Shown piece after piece: positions 7,542 through 15,148 of a stretch of 41,094 nucleotides of DNA (position 1 is its first letter; every line of letters begins with the position of its first letter). A model generated the notes under the pieces. The model was not told the origin of the DNA. It did not search any database and saw only the letters and a list, made by a program, of their open reading frames with translations. A program made the translations under genes and the position numbers. Source of the DNA: Alphaproteobacteria bacterium (GTDB lineage Bacteria; Pseudomonadota; Alphaproteobacteria; Micropepsales; Micropepsaceae); assembly GCA_947473475.1 (NCBI GenBank), contig CANJBZ010000035.1, positions 1 to 41,094 of the forward strand, given 5' to 3'.

Positions 7542-8885
7542 ATGGCACGCATAGCAATTATCGGCACGGGGATTGCCGGCCTTTCGGCCGCCTATCTGCT
7601 TCATCCGCATCACGACATCACGGTCTACGAGAAAGAGCCGCGCGTTGGCGGCCACAGCCGCACCGTCACAGTGCGGCACGGCGACCGTCACATCGCCGTG
7701 GACACCGGCTTTATCGTCTTCAATCCCCGCAATTACCCCAATTTGACGGCGCTGTTCCGCCGTCTGGGCGTGCCCACCAAGAAAAGCGATATGAGCTTCG
7801 GCCTTTCGGTCGACGGGGGCCGGCTGGAATGGGGGGCTCGCGATTTGAACTCCATGTTCGGCCAGCGCATCAATCTGGTGCGGCCGAAGTTCTATAAGCT
7901 TCTATTCGATGTCCTGCGTTTCAACGCCGCCGCCGCCGCCGAGGCGGAGCGCTCGCCAGACCTGACGCTAGGTCAAATGCTGGCCCGGATGGGCTTGCAC
8001 GATGGCTTTCAGCGGAACTTCCTTTTGCCCATGGCGGGTGCGATCTGGAGCTGTCCGCCGCAGCAAATTCTGGAGTTCCCTGCCCGCAGTTTCGTCCGCT
8101 TCTTCATCAATCATGAGCTTATGTCGATAAAAAGCCGTCCCCAGTGGTGGACGGTTGACGGCGGCGCGCAGGCCTATGTCGAGCGCCTTTCCGCGCCCTT
8201 CGACGATCGCATTCGGACGGGCTGTGCCGCTGTACGCGTCTGGCGCAAACCTCGGGGCGTCGAGATTTTAGACACCAATGGCTGTTTGGACCGCTATGAT
8301 GAGGTGGTGTTTGCCGGTCATGCCAACGACACCCTTGCCATTCTGGCCGATCCTTCGCCTGAGGAGCAAAAGGCGCTGGGCGCCATCCGCTATCAGCGCA
8401 ATGAAATGGTGCTGCACCGTGACCCGTCCTTCATGCCGAAGAACCGTCGCTGCTGGGCAAGCTGGGTCTATCATTGCGAGGCGCAAGACGATGGAGCCGC
8501 GCTGTTTGTTACGTATTGGATGAACCGGCTACAGGGCATCGACGATCGCTATCCCGTGTTCGTGACACTCAACCCTGCGCGTCCGGTTGCCGAAGCAAAC
8601 GTGTTCGATCGTCATAGCTTCATGCACCCGGTGTTCGATTTTGCCGCCTTCAAAGCGCAAGATGAACTGAAGGCCATGCAGGGCCGCCGGAACAGTTGGT
8701 TCTGCGGGGCGCATATGGGTTACGGCTTTCACGAAGACGGCCTGGTCAGCGCGATGCGGGTTACTGAACAGTTGGGAGCGCGCGCGCCCTGGCTGGATGA
8801 GACGGCGGACGAGCCCGGTAAAGCCCATGTTCTCACCGGTGCTGAAAATGAGGCGCCCGCGGTTCCTCTCGAGGCCGCGGAGTGA
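7542..8885 (+). CDS. FAD-dependent amine-oxidase-like oxidoreductase (fatty-acid modification)
   Basis: The product has 447 residues. A Rossmann FAD motif IAIIGTGIAGLSAAYLL opens the protein, followed by VYEKEPRVGGHSRTV and AVDTGFIVFN. This is the flavin oxidoreductase that usually travels with DUF1365 and Cfa-type methyltransferase genes. In related alphaproteobacteria such clusters make modified membrane fatty acids (methylated, cyclopropane or furan types) and belong to the singlet-oxygen sigma-E response; this is known for the cluster type and inferred here. The FAD motif at residue 4 onward fixes the start at ATG 7542. It overlaps the DUF1365 gene by 4 bp (GTGA), so the two are translationally coupled. 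Possible substrates are unsaturated or methylated acyl chains of phospholipids. Confidence 0.85.
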   Translation: MARIAIIGTGIAGLSAAYLLHPHHDITVYEKEPRVGGHSRTVTVRHGDRHIAVDTGFIVFNPRNYPNLTALFRRLGVPTKKSDMSFGLSVDGGRLEWGARDLNSMFGQRINLVRPKFYKLLFDVLRFNAAAAAEAERSPDLTLGQMLARMGLHDGFQRNFLLPMAGAIWSCPPQQILEFPARSFVRFFINHELMSIKSRPQWWTVDGGAQAYVERLSAPFDDRIRTGCAAVRVWRKPRGVEILDTNGCLDRYDEVVFAGHANDTLAILADPSPEEQKALGAIRYQRNEMVLHRDPSFMPKNRRCWASWVYHCEAQDDGAALFVTYWMNRLQGIDDRYPVFVTLNPARPVAEANVFDRHSFMHPVFDFAAFKAQDELKAMQGRRNSWFCGAHMGYGFHEDGLVSAMRVTEQLGARAPWLDETADEPGKAHVLTGAENEAPAVPLEAAE

Positions 8886-9637
8886 TCCGCCTTCTCAGCG
8901 CGCGCATTTTCCACTGCCGCCTGAGGCCGCGCGTGAACCGTTTCCGCTACGGCGCGCTTTACGTCACCGTTCCCACGGAAGCATTGGCGAAGCCCAGCCG
9001 CACCGGGCTGTTTTCCGTCGATCGCGCCAATCTTTTCAGCGTTCGCAGTCGCGACTATGGGGACGGCACAATAGCGCCGCACCTGTGGATCCGGCAGGTG
9101 TTGAACGAATGGGCCGTACCGCAGGCCGACGGCGAGATCGTGCTGATGACCATACCGCGCGTGCTCGGCTATGCGTTTAACCCCGTCAGCTTTTGGTGCT
9201 GCTTTGACCGCGAAAAGCGGTTGCGCGCGGTGCTGGCGGAGGTGAGCAACACCTTCGGCGAGCGCCACTCTTACCTGTGTTTCCACGAGGACCGCCGGCC
9301 TATCCTTGCCGATGACACGCTGAAGGCCAGCAAAGTGTTCCACGTCTCGCCCTTCATCGACGTGGCGGGCGAATATGCGTTTCGCTTTTCCATGACGCCG
9401 GAACACATCGCTATTTCCATCACGCTGTCCGATGACAAGGGCGTGCTGCTGCAGACATCAGTCGCGGGGGCGACACAGCCGTTAACCTCGGCGCGGATTT
9501 TGGTCGCGTTCTTAGGCAATCCGCTTTATGCGCTGAAGATCATCAGCCTCATCCACTATCAGGCCGTCAAACTGTTCCTGAAGGGCATCGGCCACTTCCG
9601 CAAGCCCGCGCCGCCGGCGAGTACCATTTCCCACTGA
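8882..9637 (+). CDS. DUF1365 family protein
   Basis: The product has 251 residues and starts with GTG inside the stop of the FAD gene. The family is recognised by the opening SARIFHCRLRPRVNRFRYGA, the motif LGYAFNPVSFWCCFD and an EVSNTFGERHSY segment. DUF1365 proteins have no proven activity but nearly always sit beside the FAD oxidoreductase and Cfa-like methyltransferase, so they are taken as part of the same membrane fatty-acid modification. The gene is co-transcribed with the FAD gene from the sigma-E-type promoter. It ends 10 bp from the stop of the convergent cfa gene. Confidence 0.87.
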   Translation: MIRLLSARIFHCRLRPRVNRFRYGALYVTVPTEALAKPSRTGLFSVDRANLFSVRSRDYGDGTIAPHLWIRQVLNEWAVPQADGEIVLMTIPRVLGYAFNPVSFWCCFDREKRLRAVLAEVSNTFGERHSYLCFHEDRRPILADDTLKASKVFHVSPFIDVAGEYAFRFSMTPEHIAISITLSDDKGVLLQTSVAGATQPLTSARILVAFLGNPLYALKIISLIHYQAVKLFLKGIGHFRKPAPPASTISH

Positions 9638-9647
9638 TGTCACACGC

Positions 9648-10817
9648 TTAGGCGTGCGCGAATTCCAGCTGCGCGACATCGGTTCTGCCGACGGCGAAAG
9701 CGGCAGCGCACATCGCAAGATAGAATTGCCAATTGCGCAGGAAGCGGTCGTCGTGCCCAAGAGCGCGTATTTCGGCTTCCTGTGCCTTCATCCGATCCGA
9801 CCAGTTGCGCAGCGTGCGGGCATAGTCCTGCCCGAAGCGGTAGACATCCACCACCTTTAGCCCTGCGCGCATCGCTTCTTCTTTCATGCGCGCCAGTGAG
9901 GGCAGCATGCCGCCGGGGAATACATAATGGCGGATGAAATCACTGCGCTGGCGATAGCCGGGGAACAATTCGTCCTGCACAAGGATCGCCTGCACGACAG
10001 CGCGCCCGCCGCGCGACATGCGCTCCGCAATGCTTTGGAAATAAACCGGCCAATAGCGTTCGCCCACCGCCTCCACCATCTCAATCGACACGATGGCATC
10101 GAAGGTCCCGCGCACCTGCCGGTAATCCTGCAACCGGATGTCGGCCTTGCCGCCCAACCGCGACGTCGCGAAGGCGTGCTGCGCCGGAGAAATCGTCAGC
10201 CCGGTGACGTCGTGTCCGGTCTGCACCGCCTGCTCCGCGAAACCGCCCCAGCCGCACCCGATCTCCAGAACAGAGCCTCGGTTTTTTTCCAGCTTGGACA
10301 AAATGCGTTCGTACTTTCGCCGTTGCGCGGCGGGCAGCGGATCGTCTTCTTTGGCAAACAGAGCCGACGAATACGTCATCGTCTCGTCCAGCCACAATTT
10401 GTAGAAATCGTTGCCGACGTCGTAATGGGATTCGATGTTGCGCTTGGCGCCGCTTTCACTGTTGCGGCGAACGAATGCGTTCAACGCACGGAAGGCGAGG
10501 CGATTTAGGAAATTGCCGTGCGCAAATCCTTCGAGCTCGTCGAGGTTGAGCAGAAAGAACACGATGAGCGATTCGAGATCGTCAGTGTCCCAGGCGGCGG
10601 CGATATAATCTTCGCCAAGGCCGATATCGCCGCGCGCGACCAGGCGTTCGAGGACGCCGAAATCATGGATGCGGAAGGTTGCGTGCGGACCGGGCTCGCT
10701 GCCTTCGAAGCGATGTTCATCGCCGTTCGGTGCGGCATAGACGATGGACCCGCGCCGGGTGCGTCCCAACGCCGAAAGCCAACGATCCTGAAGGATTGAT
10801 TTTGGTATCAAGCTCAT
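9648..10817 (-). CDS. cfa: Cyclopropane-fatty-acid synthase-type SAM methyltransferase
   Basis: The product has 389 residues from ATG 10817. The SAM-binding motif VLEIGCGWGGFAEQA is in the middle. NIESHYDVGNDFYKLWLD precedes it, and YVFPGGMLPS with NWSDRMKAQE follows; all are typical of Cfa. The enzyme transfers a methyl(ene) group from SAM to unsaturated acyl chains of membrane phospholipids. GTG 10841 and ATG 10826 are in frame upstream, but the ribosome site ggggaggg has ideal spacing only to ATG 10817. The promoter at 10850-10877 fits the sigma-E pattern. The gene is convergent with the FAD-DUF1365 pair and divergent from DUF1295, so all five cluster genes lie together in three transcripts. 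Confidence 0.9.
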   Translation of the reverse strand: MSLIPKSILQDRWLSALGRTRRGSIVYAAPNGDEHRFEGSEPGPHATFRIHDFGVLERLVARGDIGLGEDYIAAAWDTDDLESLIVFFLLNLDELEGFAHGNFLNRLAFRALNAFVRRNSESGAKRNIESHYDVGNDFYKLWLDETMTYSSALFAKEDDPLPAAQRRKYERILSKLEKNRGSVLEIGCGWGGFAEQAVQTGHDVTGLTISPAQHAFATSRLGGKADIRLQDYRQVRGTFDAIVSIEMVEAVGERYWPVYFQSIAERMSRGGRAVVQAILVQDELFPGYRQRSDFIRHYVFPGGMLPSLARMKEEAMRAGLKVVDVYRFGQDYARTLRNWSDRMKAQEAEIRALGHDDRFLRNWQFYLAMCAAAFAVGRTDVAQLEFAHA

Positions 10818-10849
10818 CGACGGCATCCCTCCCCTCGACACCCACCCAT

Positions 10850-10877
10850 TCTACGCCAAATCGCGCAAAATAGATCA
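10850..10877 (-). promoter_or_regulatory. ECF sigma-E-type promoter of cfa
   Basis: On the minus strand: TGATCT, 16 bp, CGTAGA. The -35 element is at 10872-10877 and the -10 at 10850-10855. It has the same layout as the promoter before the FAD gene and lies back-to-back with the DUF1295 promoter, 8 bp away. Confidence 0.65.
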
Positions 10878-10885
10878 CCGGCAGG

Positions 10886-10913
10886 CAATCCAAACCGCGA
10901 TTCTATTCGTACT
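10886..10913 (+). promoter_or_regulatory. ECF sigma-E-type promoter of DUF1295-DUF2177
   Basis: CAATCC (10886-10891), 16 bp, CGTACT (10908-10913), then about 29 bp to ATG 10943. It is the weakest of the three sites in the -35 element but has identical spacing and the CGTA core. Confidence 0.55.
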
Positions 10914-10942
10914 GAGCGGGTAACCATCGTGGAAACGCTGAC

Positions 10943-11743
10943 ATGGCCCATCCGATCCCTACCCTTTTGATGGCCTTTGCCATGATGACGACCCTGTGGC
11001 CGCTGAGCATCCGGCTGAAAGATGTCAGCATTATCGACATCTTATGGGCGCCGGCCTTTGCGGTTCTGGCCTGGCTTTCGGCCGGGCTTGCGCCGGATGT
11101 GGGTGCCCGCGGCTGGATCGTGCTGGCGCTGATTACGGTGTGGGCGATCCGCCTGGGTACCCACGTCTATGGCCGCTGGCAGCGGCTTGGGCATGAGGAT
11201 TACCGCTACACCGCCATCCGCAAGCAGCGTGGCGGCAATTTCGCGCTGACCAGCCTGTGGTGGATTTTCTGGATGCAGGCTCTTCTGCTCTGGATCATTT
11301 CCTGGCCGCTGCAAGCCGCCTTCGATGCACCCGAAACACCGTTGGGCATGCTGGACGCATTGGGAATCCCCTTTGCGGCAGGCGGTATCGTCATCGAAGC
11401 CGCCGCCGATGCGCAGCTCACCCGGTTCCGAGCCAACCCTGAGAACCGCGGCCACGTGCTCGACACGGGACTGTGGGGTTGGTCGCGGCACCCCAATTAC
11501 TTCGGCGACTTCGCTTTGTGGTGGGGTCTGTACCTGATCGCGCTGGGCGCGGGCGCGCCCTGGTGGACGGCTCTGGGTCCCATCGTCATGAGCGGACTGC
11601 TGCTACATTATTCCGGCGCGAGCCTTATGGAAGACACCATCGTGGACCGGCGGCCGGCCTATGCCGATTACATCCGGCGCACCAGCGCCTTCTTTCTCTG
11701 GCCGCCAACCCGCAGCCCCCGCACGCAAGGTCCAAGCACATGA
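10943..11743 (+). CDS. DUF1295 membrane protein (steroid 5-alpha-reductase-like fold)
   Basis: The product has 266 residues with about six membrane segments. The motif RFRANPENRG followed by GLWGWSRHPNYFGD is the signature of DUF1295, a relative of steroid 5-alpha-reductase and isoprenylcysteine methyltransferase membrane enzymes. It likely acts on lipids in the inner membrane; family members in such clusters are presumed to reduce or modify the acyl chain changed by Cfa and the FAD enzyme. ATG 10943 is preceded by a purine-rich ribosome site. The stop overlaps the start of the DUF2177 gene (ATGA), so the two are coupled. The substrate is not known. Confidence 0.87.
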   Translation: MAHPIPTLLMAFAMMTTLWPLSIRLKDVSIIDILWAPAFAVLAWLSAGLAPDVGARGWIVLALITVWAIRLGTHVYGRWQRLGHEDYRYTAIRKQRGGNFALTSLWWIFWMQALLLWIISWPLQAAFDAPETPLGMLDALGIPFAAGGIVIEAAADAQLTRFRANPENRGHVLDTGLWGWSRHPNYFGDFALWWGLYLIALGAGAPWWTALGPIVMSGLLLHYSGASLMEDTIVDRRPAYADYIRRTSAFFLWPPTRSPRTQGPST

Positions 11744-12138
11744 CCAGCTATGCCATCCGCTATGTCACGGTTCTATTGGTGCTCGTCATCGGCGATGCCG
11801 CTTGGCTGAGCTTCTTTGCCCGTACCATGTTCCGCCCAACACTCGGCGACATCCTGCTGGAAGACCCGCGCTGGGTCGGCGTTGCGATATTTTATCTCCT
11901 GTTTACGGCGGGCGTCCTGGTTTTCCCGCTGCAGCTCGGCTTGCGCGGCCAAACCCCGTTGGCCGCGGCGATGTACGGCTTCCTGTTCGGCTTCTTCTGC
12001 TACATGACCTATGACGCGACGAACTACGCCACCATCAAGAACTGGACGGCTCCCTTGGCGTTCATCGACACGCTCTGGGGCGCCCTGCTGACGGCCGCGG
12101 CAACAACGGCGGCCTATTTCGTCGCGAACCGGGTCTGA
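11740..12138 (+). CDS. DUF2177 membrane protein
   Basis: This 132-residue protein has four hydrophobic segments. The family hallmarks GDAAWLSF, FGFFCYMTYDATNYATIKNW and IDTLWGALLT are all present. DUF2177 genes regularly accompany DUF1295, DUF1365 and Cfa genes, so it is counted in the membrane-lipid cluster, but no biochemical role is known. It starts at ATG 11740 inside the DUF1295 stop. The open frame extends further upstream to 11473 but lies inside DUF1295. It is convergent with the MmgE/PrpD gene, with 4 bp between stops. Confidence 0.85.
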   Translation: MTSYAIRYVTVLLVLVIGDAAWLSFFARTMFRPTLGDILLEDPRWVGVAIFYLLFTAGVLVFPLQLGLRGQTPLAAAMYGFLFGFFCYMTYDATNYATIKNWTAPLAFIDTLWGALLTAAATTAAYFVANRV

Positions 12139-12142
12139 ACGG

Positions 12143-13627
12143 TTAGACCGAAATCCATTCAAGTGTGCGCTCGTTTTCCAGGTTTTGGAGGCGGTCGAAC
12201 AGGCGCAGCATCGCATCGCGCGGGAAACGTTTGGTGAGGAGCAGGAATTTTTCCTGCAGCCCGGCGCGGTCCAGAGGCCGGGCCGGGGTGCCGGAAAATT
12301 CCGTCACTTTGCGCTCCACCACGCGCCCGCCCTTTAGCGTGACGGCGACGGTGGACGTTAGGTCTTCGCGCTCTTGTCCGGGCGCGGCCACCATTTTGAC
12401 CCGCCGCGCAAGCGCGAGAATCTGCGCGTCCTTGTGCACATTATCGTCGAACGAGTCCGGATCGATGGGATTGCGGTACATCGATAGGGCCACCGAGAAG
12501 GGAATGCTGTATTGCGCCAGCAGCACGTCCGGCGGCGCGGGAATGTTGTTGGTTGTCGCCATGCGCTGATTGCCGGTGATGGTAATCGCTTCGATATCGG
12601 CCGCCGTGAATTTGTATTCGTTCTTCAGGTCCAGCATGCCTTCTACCGGCCGGTGCGCCGTGATGTGACAGGCAAACCGTTTCATCATGATGTCCATGCA
12701 CGCATAATCCGTACCAAGACCTTTGGTCAGCTCTGCCGTGTCGCGGTCGTTGCAGAAGGCGTGCAGATAGCCCGCTTCGCCTTCCAGCACGGTATCGGGG
12801 CCGGTAAAACCGTCAGACGCCAAGCTTGCCGCCAGCACACCGGATTCGGCGGCGCGTCCCAGATGCAGCTTCTTCACCATGGCGCCCGTGTTGGAATGGG
12901 CGAACTCCAGAAGGCCGCTCGACAGCGAGCCTGCGATGCCGAGCGCGTTGGACATTTTGCCGGCATCGAAACCCATGAGCTTGCCGCAGGTCACCGCGCC
13001 GCCGAACGGGCCCGTAGTTCCGGGGGCATGGAAGCCGCGCGGCTCCAAGGTGCCTTTCGCGGCCCGTCCGACGCGGATCATCACTTCGCCACCCGCCGTC
13101 ATGCCGGTGATGAGATCGCGCCCGCTGGAGCCGCGTTCCTGAGCAACCGCAAGCCCGGAGGAAAACATGGCCGCGCCCGGATGCGAGCCGGAATCGGGGT
13201 TGGTCAGATTGTCGAGTTCGAAGGCGTGGGTCATGGCGCCATGCGCCAGCGCCGCCGACGGCGCATACACGGTCATGCCGCCGGTACCGAGGATGTGGCT
13301 CTTACCGCCCGCGCCGCTGCGGTGCGCATGGGCGATGACCATCTGGCTCCACGGCAGCTTGCCGCCATAAATGATGACCGCAACGGTGTCGGTGATGCAG
13401 TCTTTGACGCGCTGCCGGACTTGCGCGGGGATGTCTTCGTACTTCAGACCTGCTGCATACGCCGCAAGTTTGGGCGTGTAACCGCGTTCGCCTTTGGGCG
13501 CGGGTTCCGCCGCTTGCGCGGGCGCCGCACCGGTCAGAAGTTCCGGCGAAAGCGCGCTCGCGCTGGCCGCCAAGGCGACCCCGCTCAAAAATCCGCGCCG
13601 TCCAACAGTGGCTTTATCTTCGGCCAT
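12143..13627 (-). CDS. Tat-exported MmgE/PrpD family protein
   Basis: The product has 494 residues. A twin-arginine signal (RRGFLSGVALAASASAL, Arg10-Arg11) is followed by an alanine-rich cleavage region near residue 40. The rest is an MmgE/PrpD fold, seen in LAHGAMTHAFELDN, GSHPGAA and MMKRFACHITAHRPVEG. The family includes 2-methylcitrate dehydratase, cis-aconitate decarboxylase and iminodisuccinate epimerase. Exported members are less common and their substrate is unknown. A gggaggg ribosome site stands 4 bases before ATG 13627. The gene is divergent from the VOC protein gene and probably monocistronic. Confidence 0.87.
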   Translation of the reverse strand: MAEDKATVGRRGFLSGVALAASASALSPELLTGAAPAQAAEPAPKGERGYTPKLAAYAAGLKYEDIPAQVRQRVKDCITDTVAVIIYGGKLPWSQMVIAHAHRSGAGGKSHILGTGGMTVYAPSAALAHGAMTHAFELDNLTNPDSGSHPGAAMFSSGLAVAQERGSSGRDLITGMTAGGEVMIRVGRAAKGTLEPRGFHAPGTTGPFGGAVTCGKLMGFDAGKMSNALGIAGSLSSGLLEFAHSNTGAMVKKLHLGRAAESGVLAASLASDGFTGPDTVLEGEAGYLHAFCNDRDTAELTKGLGTDYACMDIMMKRFACHITAHRPVEGMLDLKNEYKFTAADIEAITITGNQRMATTNNIPAPPDVLLAQYSIPFSVALSMYRNPIDPDSFDDNVHKDAQILALARRVKMVAAPGQEREDLTSTVAVTLKGGRVVERKVTEFSGTPARPLDRAGLQEKFLLLTKRFPRDAMLRLFDRLQNLENERTLEWISV

Positions 13628-13808
13628 GGTTCCCTCCCCAAACTTTCGGCCAACCTAGCGAAAAACTCCGCTTTTGCCGAGAGAGCGCCGAGGAACGATT
13701 TGTGCCCCCCCCGCGGACGGTTGCGAGGGGCTGTCAGATATGGAAGCCTGCATGACTTGCAGCGCCTGCGCGCATAGCTGCTGCGCAATGGCTTCTTAAG
13801 GAACTCGA

Positions 13809-14228
13809 ATGGCCGAACTATCGCGCTGCACAATCATTCCCACCCTGCGCTATCGCGATGCGAATGCGGCCATCGAATTTCTCTGCAACGCATTCGGCTT
13901 CGACCGGCATCTGGTCGTTCCAGGTCCGGACAACACCGTGGCGCATGCACAGCTTCGTTTCGGCAACGGCATGATCATGCTGGGCTCGGCGTCGAATGAG
14001 GGCGATTACGGCAATTACGTGCGCCCGCCGCAGCCGCCAGACCGCATCAACACCCAAGGTTTGTACATCGTCGTCACCGACGCGGACGCACATTGCGCAC
14101 AGGCAAAAGCGGGCGGCGCGGAAATCCTCCGTCCACCGGCGGATCAGGATTATGGCGGCCGCGACTACACTTGCCGCGACCTTGAAGGCCACATCTGGAG
14201 CTTCGGCACCTACGACCCCTGGATGTGA
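13809..14228 (+). CDS. VOC (glyoxalase/PhnB-like) family protein
   Basis: The product has 139 residues in a single vicinal-oxygen-chelate domain: IPTLRYRDANAAIEFLCNAFGF at the start, AQLRFGNGMIMLG in the middle, and YTCRDLEGHIWSFGTYDPW at the end. The pattern fits the PhnB/glyoxalase-like subgroup, often metal-dependent enzymes or resistance proteins of unknown substrate. Ribosome site aagga precedes ATG 13809. It diverges from the MmgE/PrpD gene across about 180 bp. No operon partner follows; a dispersed repeat begins directly after the stop. Confidence 0.88.
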   Translation: MAELSRCTIIPTLRYRDANAAIEFLCNAFGFDRHLVVPGPDNTVAHAQLRFGNGMIMLGSASNEGDYGNYVRPPQPPDRINTQGLYIVVTDADAHCAQAKAGGAEILRPPADQDYGGRDYTCRDLEGHIWSFGTYDPWM

Positions 14229-14232
14229 CTTT

Positions 14233-14289
14233 TCCTCCCCTGCGAGCGCAGCGGATAAGGTGGACCGTGAAGCGGTGGAGGGGGCGAGG
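14233..14289. repeat. Dispersed GC-rich repeat copy
   Basis: cctcccctgcgagcgcagcg continues to ggtggagggggcgagg. It shares its two ends with the copies at 193-258 and 26448-26511 but has a shorter middle. It lies between the VOC gene and the promoter of the DUF992 gene. Confidence 0.65.
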
Positions 14290-14328
14290 TTCCACGCCGG
14301 CGCCCCGCAATACGACCGCTTAGTTCCA

Positions 14329-14354
14329 GGAACCGCTCCCGCGCCACCCGCGTT
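14329..14354 (+). promoter_or_regulatory. EcfG (general stress sigma) type promoter of the DUF992 gene
   Basis: GGAAC (14329-14333), 17 bp, CGTT (14351-14354) matches the alphaproteobacterial EcfG consensus GGAAC-N16/17-CGTT. The start codon lies about 85 bp downstream, behind a strong ribosome site. Confidence 0.65.
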
Positions 14355-14439
14355 CTCTATGTCGGCAGCCGGACGCATCCGCATCCGGCTAAGAATTATG
14401 GCCGTCCCCGTGAACGATGGGGAAGCATAGGAGGCGAAC

Positions 14440-14919
14440 ATGTCAAAGAAATTTGCAATTGCGATCGGTGCGATGTTGCTGGCGGCAGGTGCCTCGTTGG
14501 CCCCGGCTCAAGCCGCGGGCATTAAAGTGGGGGTATTGACCTGCAACGTGGATAGCGGCTGGGGCTTCATTCTCGGCTCATCGAAGGATGTCCGCTGCAA
14601 CTATGTGCCGAACAAAGGCTTTGGCGAGCACTATGTCGGCAGCATTTCCAAAGTCGGCGTCGATATCGGCTACACCAAGGGCGGCGTTCTGATCTGGGAT
14701 GTGATTGCCCCGTCGTCTGACATGAAGCCCGGTGCGCTGGAAGGCGGCTATGGTGGCGTGTCGGCGAGCGCCACGGTTGGCATTGGCGGCGGCGCCAATG
14801 TCCTCCTCGGCGGTTTCGACAAGTCGGTCGCGCTGCAGCCCATCAGCCTGGAAGGCAACACCGGTCTGAACGTCGCCGCCGGCATCGGCGCTTTGGATCT
14901 GAAGTTCGAGAGAGGCTGA
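14440..14919 (+). CDS. DUF992 secreted protein
   Basis: The product has 159 residues. A clear signal peptide is cleaved near residue 26 (PAQA-AG). The mature part begins IKVGVLTCNVDSGWGFILGS and contains CNYVPNKGFGEHYVGSI, the DUF992 signature with two cysteines that may pair, and ends in a glycine-rich beta-type region. These are small abundant envelope proteins of alphaproteobacteria with no defined role. A strong ribosome site (aggagg) stands before ATG 14440. An EcfG-type promoter upstream suggests induction in the general stress response. A textbook terminator follows the stop, so it is transcribed alone. Confidence 0.9.
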   Translation: MSKKFAIAIGAMLLAAGASLAPAQAAGIKVGVLTCNVDSGWGFILGSSKDVRCNYVPNKGFGEHYVGSISKVGVDIGYTKGGVLIWDVIAPSSDMKPGALEGGYGGVSASATVGIGGGANVLLGGFDKSVALQPISLEGNTGLNVAAGIGALDLKFERG

Positions 14920-14952
14920 GTTCGCCGTAAAAGGCGATAACCGCTTCTTTCA

Positions 14953-14991
14953 CGAAGAGCCCCGCGGTCAAACGCGGGGCTCTTCGTTTTT
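14953..14991 (+). terminator. Rho-independent terminator after the DUF992 gene
   Basis: A perfect 14-bp stem (cgaagagccccgcg with cgcggggctcttcg), a 6-nt loop gtcaaa and a run of five T at 14987-14991. Confidence 0.93.
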
Positions 14992-15002
14992 ACGAAAGCT
15001 TT

Positions 15003-15066
15003 CTTCCCCCGCGAGCGGGGGAAGTGGCGCGCGTTAGCGCGACGAAGGGGGCGCGGCGGAGCGGGG
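15003..15066. repeat. Dispersed GC-rich repeat, variant form
   Basis: ttcccccgcgagcgggggaa forms a short hairpin and is followed by gcgcgttagcgcgacgaagg and a GC-rich tail. It is related in composition and layout to the other intergenic repeats. It lies between the DUF992 terminator and the end of lpdA. Confidence 0.5.
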
Positions 15067-15086
15067 TGTTTTCCTCGGCAGCAACT

Positions 15087-15148
15087 GGATCCCCTTCCCT
15101 CGCATCGCTCACGCGATGCTCGCCGGGGATGACAGCCTTCGGCTGTCA
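15087..15148. repeat. Palindromic repeat at the end of lpdA
   Basis: On the minus strand it runs tgacagccgaaggctgtca, then catccccggcgagc, a gcatcgcgtgagcgatgc hairpin and gaaggggatcc. It contains two short perfect palindromes. The first reaches into the lpdA stop codon and may help end or stabilise the suc operon mRNA. This sequence type is common between genes in alphaproteobacteria (from memory). Confidence 0.55.
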
